From Prorocentrum cordatum (taxonomy: Eukaryota; Sar; Dinophyceae; Prorocentrales; Prorocentraceae), in the NCBI GenBank assembly GCA_963575745.1, contig CAUYUJ010019871.1, positions 747,019-771,255 on the forward strand: a stretch of DNA of 24,237 nt, read 5' to 3'. How positions within the stretch are numbered: the first letter of the stretch is position 1; the number at the start of each line of letters is the position of its first letter. The translations under genes and the position numbers were made by a program. The notes under the pieces are model-generated. The model made no database searches, was not told the origin of the DNA, and saw only the letters and a list, made by a program, of their open reading frames with translations. This document shows, piece by piece, positions 8,821-17,630 of the stretch.

Positions 8821-11250
8821 CGCCTACACTCTGAAAGAAGACAGGTACGTCTTATCGCGCGGAGCAATTTCATCGCTCGGCCACATCGCAAACTCAAGAT
8901 CAGCCGCGTATTTCTGCCAACTCTGACGGGCTGCATGGCGCGCCTCGAGTCGCGAACATAGTTCGCGTGACCTGACCGCCCCGGCAAAAGCACGACACAT
9001 CCTGCAACGGAACTCGCAGCGAGACAAAATCCAGACGTGGTCATGCCCAGCGACGCTAGCAGCGCGAGTTGCAGGGGTTGGCCTCTGAGGCCCGGGCGCA
9101 AGCCGGTCGCCCATAGCATTTTCCGGCTCCGCGCGGCGGGCCACCGCCCCAGACGAGCAACGCGCGAGAACCTTAGCCCGCGGAGACTTGTTTGCAATAC
9201 TCCGCAAAACCGGCGGGAACAACAATCCCCGGCGCCCGCCCCGGCGAAAACGCCGGCCCAGGCGCCCCCCGGGACCCGAGGGAATGGCGCCCGACCCTGC
9301 GCGGGCGCATCTTCGAGCTCCACGCGCGACGGCACCAAGGCGGAGGAGGGCGGCACGCTGCCCTGCTTCTCCACGAACGCGAAAACTTACGCCGGACGAC
9401 TGCGCGCCTTGCCATGGCAATGGCATTAGCGGCCGCCCACTCCGCGCCCTCGGCCATCAGGGCGGCTAGGTCTGACACGAAGAGCTCCACCTTATCGCGC
9501 AGCTGCCCGGCACTGCCAGCGGCCCATCTCTCCGCGCCGCCGACGGTCTGCCTCAGGCGCCCAGGGGCCTTCCAAAGGCTGCGCGGAGCGGGGCCCCACC
9601 GCCGGACAACCGAACAGAAGCCCGCCAACATCCACGCGGAGCGGGGCTGCTGCCCACGAAGCCAGACCCGTAAATAAAAACCCTCGCGCCCCATCGAGAC
9701 CCGTCGGAACCCCGATCACCCCTGGAGTACGTCGGAGGCTCAGAGGGCGGGGGAAGAGGTCTCGGAGGCTCGGCGGGCACGACTAAAACCTCGGCAAAAT
9801 GGCCCACGTCGGCTCTCCCAAAGCTAATCAGGCCTCGGTCATCGCACCTGTCGCGCCTCGCCAAAAGCTCTGCCGGCATAGCTCCTCGACCCTCGTCCTC
9901 CAGACCAGCTCGGAGCGGGCGACAACGGAAAAAGCACGTGCGAATATGTCCCTGGCCCCATCGCCAGCGGTCGCAGGTCAAAGACAGCACTAGACCGCAG
10001 CTGGCTCGTCTGTCCTTCGCCCATAGCCCTCCAGCCCATAAGGCTCTCAGGGCGCCAGCGCGGGCGGCGCGCTCCACGGCTGCCGACGGACGGCCAACGC
10101 AGAGTCTCAGGCCACAGAGCTAAATACCAGGATCTCGAGGCATATCCTCGCGGCGATCGAGCAGCCACACGCGCTGCCACCGCCGAATGCCAGCCCTGAG
10201 TCGCCCGCGGACCTGAGGAAAAATTAAAGAGCAAAGGGGGGGGGCCTGGCCTTCGTCATCTTCCAGCAGCGCGGAAGAACGCATGGCCCAATTGACCCTA
10301 GCCAACGAAACACAAACCACCGAGAGAGGCCCTGTGGCGTGGCCCCAGTCGGCCTCGCCGACTACGAACCGTTGCTCGGGGGCCCTCCAGGCCCGCTCAA
10401 GACCGCCGAGGCCGATGGCGGGCGGCACCCCAGACAGCCTGCGCATACGCGAGCACCGGCGCAATCGCGGCGTCGCAGATACGACCATAAGGAGGACCCC
10501 CATTGAGTGGCCAAGTAAGCTGCGAGCCCAGAGGCGCCTCCTTCGGCTCCAGCGAGGGCCCCCGCGGCCCGCCCGAGGGCCTGGAGCTCCCCGCCGAGGG
10601 CCCTGCTCACCGCGGCGCAATCCGCGCTCAAGGTCCCAGACCTCCAGATCACCGAAACCTCGGTGCCCATGGCTCTGCTGAGGCCCCGAACCCTGGCAAC
10701 TCCCCCTTTCATCTTCGCGAACCTCACCTTGGCCCAGTGCCTGCGTCGGTCCGTGCCAAACAACTCGAGGCCCGAGTGTCTCGTGGGTGATCTGGTTTTG
10801 AATACTCAACTCCACGGCGGGAAGTTCGACGGCTCGGGCAGGCGGCCACGACACTGGACTCCTCGATCTAGAGATCCAGCTCCTAGCCTCTCGCATGCTC
10901 CACGAACTCTCCAATTTCCACGAAGGGCACACCAACTTTCGACGTGTTGCCACCTATCCACGGAATAATTACGTCGCCTACCAGCGCGCGCGGCGCCACG
11001 CTGTGGCTGGCCAACCTCCTGACCACCCAGCTCGTCAATAGCGCCAGCAGCGTGGTCGAGCGTGAGCGGCCTGCAAGAATGACCTGCGGCGCGCCGACCT
11101 GAGTGGGCCACAAGTCGAACGTTCCGAGCGCCATCGGCTGCATGCGGCATTGCAACATCATCCAGAGGACGCACATCGGGACGCCAAAAACGCCATCGTT
11201 CCTCCAGCAACGCACGCGGGTTCAAGCACTCGAAACAGCCACGCGCATCT
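8820..11250 (-). pseudogene. Decayed LINE-like non-LTR retroelement (post-RT, RNase H, C-terminal zinc cluster)
   Basis: Read on the minus strand, several frames carry pieces in the order expected for the 3' half of a dinoflagellate LINE with RNase H. First, at about 11215-10883, a coding-like stretch includes VLWMMLQCRMQPMAL and FDLWPTQVGAP, which I would place after the RT. Second, at about 9985-9900, a Cys/His cluster (CDRWRWGQGHIRTCFFRC). Third, an RNase H-like domain at about 9700-9420. Fourth, a terminal His/Cys cluster at about 9050-8990 (HDHVWI, then CEFRCRMC). Each piece is in a different frame from the next, with stops between, so nothing can be translated as one protein. No YADD palm was found. 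Similar frames continue to about 12100 and may include remnants of RT and endonuclease, but I cannot show it. The family assignment is by resemblance, not by search. Confidence 0.45.
9420..9700 (-). pseudogene. RNase H-like domain remnant of the minus-strand retroelement
   Basis: RNase H in retroelements cuts RNA in RNA/DNA hybrids using Asp and Glu residues. Here the first-strand motif reads VFIYGSGFVGSSP where families have Y(T)DGS, so the catalytic Asp is missing. The frame stops at TGA near 9553. In the next frame RQTVGGAERWA matches the helix carrying the catalytic Glu, and VELFVSDLAALMAEGAEW matches the strand carrying the next Asp. One frameshift separates the motifs, and at least one catalytic residue is lost, so the domain is dead. 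The combination of three motifs in the right order and spacing makes the identification fairly good. Confidence 0.6.
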
Positions 11251-12559
11251 AGGAAGGCCGGGATGGACCCCTCGCCCAGGAGGCCCCGATCTCGGCCTCA
11301 ATGTTGCGCGAGAAGGCCGACGAAGATCCCCCGCCCCCCCCCCATGCCCCAGATGTCTTCGATGTCGGCCGTCGTGAGCCAGCGCCGCGAGAGCGGGGCC
11401 CTCCTGCTCGCGGCCGCGGGGCAGGCCCAAGCTAAACCCAGCGTCGAAGTCAGCGAAGCCGAACGCCGCCAGGCCTGCGCAGAAACACGTTTGCACCCAT
11501 CCCAGCAAGCGCTTGAGCGCGGCCCTCGTTCTGCCTGCTCTCAAAAAGAGAGATTCCGGCTCAGCGGAGAATGCCAGCACAGCGTCGGGACCTGACAACT
11601 GGTCAGCACCATCGGACGATTGGAGCAGCTGGGGTTCTTCCTCTGCAGCACTCTTCGCAAGGAAACCAAATGCGCTGACCACCTGCCCGCGGTGATCCAC
11701 GCCCGGGCTCCGTCACTCTGCTGCAGTCGGATACAGGGCGACTTCCACTGTCTAGCCACCCACTCGGCATGCAAGTCGCCTGCGCAGCCCAACCGATGAT
11801 TGGGCCGCACACCTACAACGCACCATCGATCAAGCAACTCATTTCCCAACTCGGGCAATACAGCGCCCCAACCAACCTGCTGCCCTGGTCGACTGCATCG
11901 TGGATGAGTACCTGCACCCTCTGCGAATATCTTCGTGGTCGTGCGCATCCGATCGGCGGGATCGCGCCGATGGCATTGGGCCCCACTGGCGCTCGGCACA
12001 ACATGGGAACGCTTTCCACCAAGAGCGGACAAATGACGGGACGATGTGGAGCCGCACCTGCCTCCTCGCCCACCTCTGGTATCCCTAGCCTGGTCACCAG
12101 ATTTGCACGGACGAGTGGGGGGTCAATGGCGGTGCCCTCTTCGCCTTGCCTGCACGCGGTGGCCGCCGTACTTACAGCAACTCAACCCAGCAAATGGACC
12201 CAATCCAGTCCAAGCTCCTCCATTGACATATTGCAATCCCCCAGCACCACCCACTCCATACATAGGCAGTTGATGGTGTGGATGCAACGAAGTAGGGTGC
12301 TCAAAATGGGTACGTTCTTTGGTTTGTATCCCACACTCGTGGTGGCCCCGGGCATTGCGGGTAGTTTTCGCCTATTGTCTTGGGACCGAACCCCGGTTGC
12401 CTTGGGGGGCGCATCCCGCTATGCAGGGTACGTCGTGCCAAATTCGGCATAGCTGTAGGACCCCGCGCGGGCTGGCTATCTCGTTTTTCGGTCTCGGGGA
12501 AACCCTCGGGGCGAGCAGCGTTTTTTGAAGTGGAATGGCAGTGCGGCGTCCGATCCGAT
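11251..12559. other. Stretch without a supported gene; possible older part of the minus-strand relic
   Basis: Minus-strand frames include a GDLHAEW motif near 11760, which loosely recalls the GDFN motif of LINE endonucleases. The surrounding sequence does not confirm it. Plus-strand frames of up to 227 codons give no recognisable domain. From 12320 to 12560 the sequence is unique-looking. Confidence 0.35.
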
Positions 12560-12829
12560 CCTATATATATATATATATATACACACACACCTATACGACC
12601 ACCTTTCGGGTGATAAGGAGGTTCGGGGGGAAGGGAACCAACGTCTCACTCGATCGGTATCATTATCGATATTACCATCCATCTCACGATCGGTCTCGCT
12701 CGATCGATATCACTCGATCGATCTCACAATCGGTATGACTCCATCTATTTCATTCGATCGATATCACAATCGATATGACGATCGATCCCACAATCGATCT
12801 CACTATACATACCACGAGCAATGTCACAA

Positions 12830-12867
<38 letters not shown>

Positions 12868-12884
12868 ACAACCTACCTCACATC
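12560..12884. repeat. (AT)n tracts flanking TCGATCGATATCACAA-type repeats
   Basis: (AT)n then (AC)n at 12562-12591, unique sequence to about 12640, then a degenerate array of CGATCGATATCAC, AATCGGTATGAC and AATCGATATGACG units to about 12800. A second (AT)n tract follows at about 12828-12866. The units are locally palindromic (ATCGAT, TCGATCGA). Confidence 0.8.
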
Positions 12885-13063
12885 ATCATCACCATCGAGA
12901 CATCAGCATCATCAGCACCATCATCACCATCAACATCATCATCGGGACACCATCATCATCCTCACCATCATCACCATCACCATCACCAGCATCAGCATCA
13001 TCATCAGCATCAGCATCAGCATCAGCATCAGCATCAGCTCAGCATCATCATCATCATCATCAG

Positions 13064-13139
<76 letters not shown>

Positions 13140-13252
13140 GGGGCACCATCAGCAGCATCATCAACATCAGCATCATCGTCATCGGGCCGCCACCATCAAA
13201 ATCACCATCATCATCACCTCATCATCAACATCATCATCATCCGCACCATCGG
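12885..13252 (+). repeat. (ATC)n array, left flank of the LTR element
   Basis: ATC triplets are interspersed with AGC, ACC and the unit CGG(G/A)(A/G)CACC (near 12947 and 13138). A nearly pure run fills 13040-13138. The same composition, including CGGGACACC, resumes right after the element at 22910. Confidence 0.95.
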
Positions 13253-13413
13253 TGTGAAACAGGTGAGCATAATTTGTGTCTCAGGTTTTGCATATAGTGT
13301 GCGTGTCATGATCTCACGCGTCATGAGATCAGACAGCGGGTTGTTCACCCAATGTTTGCCCCTGCGCTGTGTGGCTCAAGGGAAAAACATTTACTGCGCT
13401 TGCTGCTGCCACA
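13253..13413 (+). repeat. 5' LTR (161 bp)
   Basis: Identical to 22748-22908 except one base. It begins TGTGAAACAGGTGAG and ends GCTGCTGCCACA; one further G is shared after each copy. It contains an inverted repeat TGATCTCA (13309-13316) / TGAGATCA (13324-13331), extended outward by TGTC/GACA with a small bulge, which could fold in RNA. At 161 bp it is short, but within the range for copia elements. It also carries intron-like ends (CAG/GTGAG and CCACAG), treated separately as a finding. No TATA box is evident. Confidence 0.93.
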
Positions 13414-13415
13414 GT

Positions 13416-13433
13416 TGGTAGCGGAGCCTGGTT
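13416..13433 (+). promoter_or_regulatory. Primer-binding site resembling the complement of initiator tRNA-Met 3' end
   Basis: TGGTAGCGGAGCCTGGTT begins two bases after the LTR. Eukaryotic initiator tRNA-Met primes most copia elements through a site starting TGGTA(G/T)CAGAGC, so the match is good but not perfect. The organism's own tRNA sequence would decide. Confidence 0.8.
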
Positions 13434-13552
13434 CCAGGCTGGCGGGCCAATGGGCGGCGAGGGACAGCAGCTCTGAGGGCTGCGCCCGGAGGCCGCTCTC
13501 GCGCTCCCGGCCAGGGCCAGGCTCGCGCCGCCCGGGCGGCGCGGCCGCGGAG

Positions 13553-16106
13553 ATGCCCGCGGAGGAGGACGACGGATTCGCTGGCGCGACTTTCGACCCA
13601 GCCCGCCCCAGCGGGCAGGCATCGGCGGAGGCGACGCCGGCGGCAGGCAACATCGTGACGATTTCCATGGACCAGCTCCGAGAGATCGTGGCCGGCACTG
13701 TACGTGAGACCATGGGCGCTGCAAGACCGTCCGGCACAGCTGCCGAGACGGCTGGCGCGGCCGGCTCTTCCTCTCGGAAGACAGCAACAGACGGTGATGA
13801 TATCGACGGGAGGCCGAAGGATCCTTGGTGGGAGGCAGCAGCAACATCGGATCCCTGGAGCTCCGGCAAGGACCCGTCGCAGTCCTGGCGCAAGCCAGGC
13901 GACAAGGACGACAAGTGGCAGGACGATGGCTGGAAGAACTCCGGCCAGAGTGACAAGTGGCAGGACGGCTGGTGGGCGAACTCCAGCTCCAGCTGGGGAA
14001 AGGGGGACTACTCCGACCCACCAGCGTGGCCCGGATGGGCTCAGTATAGACCCTGGCGCCGTGCACTACGACGCTGGAACACGAACACGGACGTTCCCCA
14101 CTGGCGGCGGGGAGAAAAGTTCTTGAAGCTCTTCGACTACGCCATGCAGGCTAAGTTCGACGACATCCCGGAGGCCCAGATCACGGGCCGCGACTGGATC
14201 GATGTGGTGTTGGGCCGTATGGACTTGATGATAGGTGAACGCGAGGAAGACGAACTTCGGCGGGCAGGCCGCCGAGCTCTGTTCGAGGCGTCTCGTGAGA
14301 ACAAAGAGACGCTCATTCAGTACGTGAGTCGTCGTGAAGCTCAATTTCAAGAGGCCGAGACGAACGACCTCTGGATCTCCTCCAAGATGAAGGGGCTCAT
14401 GCTGGAGGAAGGAGCCAATCTCACGGCCCAAGGCATGCAGAATCTCAGAACGCTCACTCGAGGGAAGCTCGAGTACGGCGACGTGAGCTGGGCCCTGAGG
14501 CAAATGGATGCATCAGGTTCTGAGCGGCTCCTGCCAGGTAGGGTGTCAAGCAATTACGCCGAGGGCGAGGGCCCCGGCGATCAGAATTATCTCCCTCCCT
14601 CCTCCTTCCCGGTCGGTGGTTCAGAAGGTTCCGACGACCAGGAAGACGACGAGGAGGAGGGCGACGACACCGAGCTGGACGACGAGGCTGCGCTCATGGC
14701 AGAGCTCGAGGACCTCGACCTGGACGAGACGCAGGTGGAGGAGGCCCTGGCCATGATCGAGTCTCGACCTTCGAGCCGTACCTGGAAGCAGAATAAGGAG
14801 ATCAAGCGCGCTGCGAAGCGCGACAGGGAGTACTTCGGCCCCAAGAAGACTGGACCGGGGCACCCGCCTCCCCCGCGACCGGGGGGTGGCGGCCGCGGGC
14901 GGCCGGACCGCGGCAAAGGCCGTGGCAAGGGGCGCCGCCCCAGGCTTTCTCCCGAGCAGCTGATGAAGATCACCCGATGCGGGATATGTAAGGAGAAGGG
15001 GCACTGGCACCGCGAGTGCCCCAACAAGGACGACCCCAAGTTCAAGAAGCGGGGCCTGGCCGCGTACACGTTCGACGGTGTCGTGTCAGACCCAGCAGGC
15101 TCGTGGGCGGTGTCCCCAGAGACCCTGCAGGACTGGAAGGAGGTCGGCCAGGAGCTGCTGGACGACAGCTGCGTGTACCTCGTGGCCAGGGCGACCCAGG
15201 GGCTGGTGGACCCAGGAGCGGGCTCAGACCTGGTCGGGCTCGCGGCGCTGAACCGGGAGTCAAGGGCTCTCGCCGCAGTCGGCATGAAGTACGAGCTGAT
15301 TCCTCGACAGCATCAGCGGCCCCGCGCTGCTCATGGCGTAGGAGGTGCCGCGAAGGTGGTGACTTCGGTTCTCTTCCCGCTGTGCATGGGAGGAGTGCTC
15401 GGCATCATCGAGACGACGGTGCTGCTGGAGGAGGTGCCGCACATTTTGTCGGTCAACCTCCTGGAGTTTCTGGGCTGCGTCATCGACCTGCCCCAGAACA
15501 AGATGACTTCCGCCACCCTAGAGACGGACATCCAGCTGACACGTCTCGGTTCGGGCCACCGGATGGCCACGATTGTACAGGCGCTTGAGATGCCGCTGGG
15601 TGTGCCGGAGTCAGCACTGCGAAAGTACCCTTCTCTTTCACAGAATTCGTTTCAGTTGAACGCTGGCGACGCGCCAGAGATGCTCGAGTCGGGAGCCCTG
15701 AGGGCTTACATCATCCTGGTCATCATCACTCTTGCCGTCATCCCGTTCGTGATCATGGGCGCCCGGATGATGAGCCTCGAGAGGGCCTGCGAGAGGGTTG
15801 TCTCGGGGATCAGTGCCTTTGTCGTGGGGATCGGCCTCATGATGGCCATGCACCGGATGGGGATCAAGTACGAGCCCTTCGGGCTCTCTCAGTCTGGGGC
15901 TCAGCTAGCGTCTCGGGGGCTTAGCGTCAGATCCATTGGGGCAACTAAGGCGATATGGCCAGCAAGGGCTGCGACAAGGACCCAGTCCCGACGATCCAGG
16001 ACACCTCCGGCAGAGAGCGAGTCCGTAGCCCATCTTGGCTCGAGCCATCAGTCAGACTCCGTCGACTCGATCACCGATCAATCAGAGTCCCAGTCGGCAT
16101 CCAGCA
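13553..16106 (+). CDS. gag-protease region with zinc knuckle and two hydrophobic segments
   Basis: Gag packages the element RNA and the protease matures the polyprotein. I start at ATG 13553 (MPAEEDD); the same frame is open upstream into the LTR, where ATG 13352 lies. After a Trp-rich, repeat-like N-terminus (KWQDDGWKNSGQSDKWQDGW), the capsid-like part resembles the copia UBN2-type gag, with YVSRREAQFQEAE and NLRTLTRGKLEYG. An acidic linker follows, then a CX2CX4HX4C knuckle at 14978-15019 (CGICKEKGHWHREC). The protease motif is LVDPGAGSDLVG with Asp codon 15209; families usually have D(T/S)GA, so Pro replaces the middle residue. After HILSVNLLEFLGCVIDL come two hydrophobic segments at about 15704-15763 and 15797-15857. 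The frame remains open to 19498 beneath the next ORF, so the true end of this protein is unclear. Confidence 0.8.
16022..16044 (+). other. Sequence resembling the dinoflagellate spliced leader
   Basis: The 23 bases read TCCGTAGCC, CATC, then TTGGCTCGAG. The dinoflagellate spliced leader (22 nt) starts TCCGTAGCC and ends TTGGCTCAAG with ATT between. The difference is one inserted C and two substitutions. It lies 62 bp before ATG 16107 of the next ORF. In dinoflagellate genomes, spliced-leader relics mark copies made from trans-spliced mRNA. The match is visible in the sequence; its meaning is inference, and a chance match cannot be excluded. Confidence 0.45.
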
Positions 16107-17630
16107 ATGGCCCAGAGGCTCTGGGCTTGGTTCCTTTTCCTCACCGGGGCGGCAGCGGCGCCCTCTCCAGCTCCTCGTCAGCTCCCAGGCGCCTACCACG
16201 CGACTCAGCGGGCGCTGCAGGAGCTCCACCAGCAGTACTTGGCGGGCGTTGGCGGCGACGGTGGAGAGCAGAGTCCGCTGGTACAGACGGACTCCGACAC
16301 CGACGCGGCAGGCGAGCAGGGGTTCGCTCAGCAGGATCAGCAGGCAGCGGCTCAGGCGGTACCGACTCCGAATCAGGAGGCAGCGGGACAGCTGCCTCCC
16401 CAGCCAGCGCCGGTGAGCCTCGCTCCCCAGGGGCTCGGGTACCAGCCGCCACCGCCGCCTTATCCCCCACCCGAGGTGGTGGCAGGTCAGGGTCGGGCGC
16501 AGCCCCAGCCGGGAACAACGACTACCCCACTGCAGCAGCAGCCTTCAGCGAGCAGCGGGCCGCAGGGGTCCCCAGCGGCCGCACAGGCGCCTCCTCAGGC
16601 CGCGGGTGCACCGACCATTCCCGTGAAGCCGGCGCCCGTGCTGACGAAGCCAGCACCACCGCCACTGCCATTGTCGCCGCTCCCGAAGCCATTCCCGCGG
16701 ACGGGCAGGCTTCCTCCTCAGCAGGGCGGTCCAGCTCCCATTCCGATCGGGGGCCAACAGGCGGCACCGCCTTCGAACGATCGCTCGACTCCAGCTGCAG
16801 AGTGCTCCCATCCAGCCGATCAGGTCCAATACTACGGGAACCAGTGGGGAAGCGGTTCCAAGTGTCGAGCATGCGGTACCAGAATCGCTTGGATACCGAG
16901 GGGAGCTGCAGGCGCGGCCGGACAGGGACCTGGAGGACCAGACGATCGTCCGGAGTCGGCTGCTCAGGCAGCCCGTGCTGCGGCCAGGTCGGCCCAGAGG
17001 GCTGTGGATATCCTTCAGGAGGCGGACGGTTTCCAGCAGGGGGCGGCAGCTCTCACCATGGTCAACCAGCTCGCGAGCTACCTGCAGGCGTTGCAGTGGC
17101 AGCTGCACAACATTCCGGAGGGTCTGAGGGCCCTCGGCAACGTGCAGGAGACGCTCAACCAGATGATCCAGGTGGCTCAGAGCGTGCAGAGTCATCCGAG
17201 CCAGGTGGAGGAGGGCCTCCTCCAGATCCATCAGGCCCTGATCACGATACAGAGGGTGCTGGGATCCATGGAGTCATTCGGAGAGAACCTCGACTTCGTC
17301 CAGACCACGCTGGACAACCTGGTGTCCCGCACCGGGAACATCGAGCAGGCCACCAACCAGATGGTGATGATGATGGTGTCCATCGGCACCGCCGTGCAGG
17401 GCCTGGTCGAGAACCAGAACCGGTGGCTGCGGCAGGCGGCCTCGGCTGCAGCAGCGAGCAGTACGGGGCCTCAGCACTTCGACCTCGACGCCCCGCAGGA
17501 CTGGCACGTGACGCCGAACATGAGCTCCGGCGCTCAGGGCGGAGGCGGAGCACAGAGCAGCAGCGGAGACCCGTGGGTCACGCAGACCACGACGACCACG
17601 GGCACGTACACGGAGAAGGACCTCATCTGA
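16107..17630 (+). CDS. 507-aa ORF of unknown function inside the LTR element (signal-peptide-like start, CxH...CxxC, helical region)
   Basis: This frame differs from gag and from the following pol part. The first in-frame ATG after the stop at 16026 is 16107, in a good context (AGCAATGG). The protein begins MAQRLWAWFLFLTGAAAA, which looks like a signal peptide. Residues about 20-230 are Gln/Ala/Pro-rich. A possible zinc cluster follows: Cys233, His235, Cys253, Cys256 (ECSHP, then GNQWGSGSKCRACG). Residues about 314-450 form an amphipathic, coiled-coil-like helical stretch rich in Gln, Leu and Val, and the end is Gly/Ser/Thr-rich to TGA 17628. I prefer this frame because its translation is structured, while the other open frame gives only Gly/Arg/His-rich shadow. 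It may be the normal middle of the copia polyprotein displaced by indels, or captured host sequence. Function unknown. Confidence 0.6.
   Translation: MAQRLWAWFLFLTGAAAAPSPAPRQLPGAYHATQRALQELHQQYLAGVGGDGGEQSPLVQTDSDTDAAGEQGFAQQDQQAAAQAVPTPNQEAAGQLPPQPAPVSLAPQGLGYQPPPPPYPPPEVVAGQGRAQPQPGTTTTPLQQQPSASSGPQGSPAAAQAPPQAAGAPTIPVKPAPVLTKPAPPPLPLSPLPKPFPRTGRLPPQQGGPAPIPIGGQQAAPPSNDRSTPAAECSHPADQVQYYGNQWGSGSKCRACGTRIAWIPRGAAGAAGQGPGGPDDRPESAAQAARAAARSAQRAVDILQEADGFQQGAAALTMVNQLASYLQALQWQLHNIPEGLRALGNVQETLNQMIQVAQSVQSHPSQVEEGLLQIHQALITIQRVLGSMESFGENLDFVQTTLDNLVSRTGNIEQATNQMVMMMVSIGTAVQGLVENQNRWLRQAASAAAASSTGPQHFDLDAPQDWHVTPNMSSGAQGGGGAQSSSGDPWVTQTTTTTGTYTEKDLI

Noticed and set aside
11600-12100. Endonuclease domain of the minus-strand LINE (GDLHAEW)
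   Set aside because: A single short motif without the other catalytic motifs in order; not enough to call.
11769-12452. 227-codon plus-strand open frame
   Set aside because: No domain or coding-like pattern; it overlaps several equally open minus-strand frames.
12885-13250. CRISPR-like array in the ATC repeats
   Set aside because: These are simple triplets without regular repeat-spacer structure.
13370-13379. TGGCTCAAG in the LTR as a spliced-leader 3' end
   Set aside because: Only nine bases match (also at 22865-22874 and near 3226). Nine-base matches are expected by chance in this length.
16107-17630. Dual coding of gag/pol frame and the 507-codon ORF as true overprinting
   Set aside because: The underlying frame reads Gly/Arg/His-rich shadow sequence. 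A GC-rich gene with few T in third positions leaves this frame stop-poor without selection.
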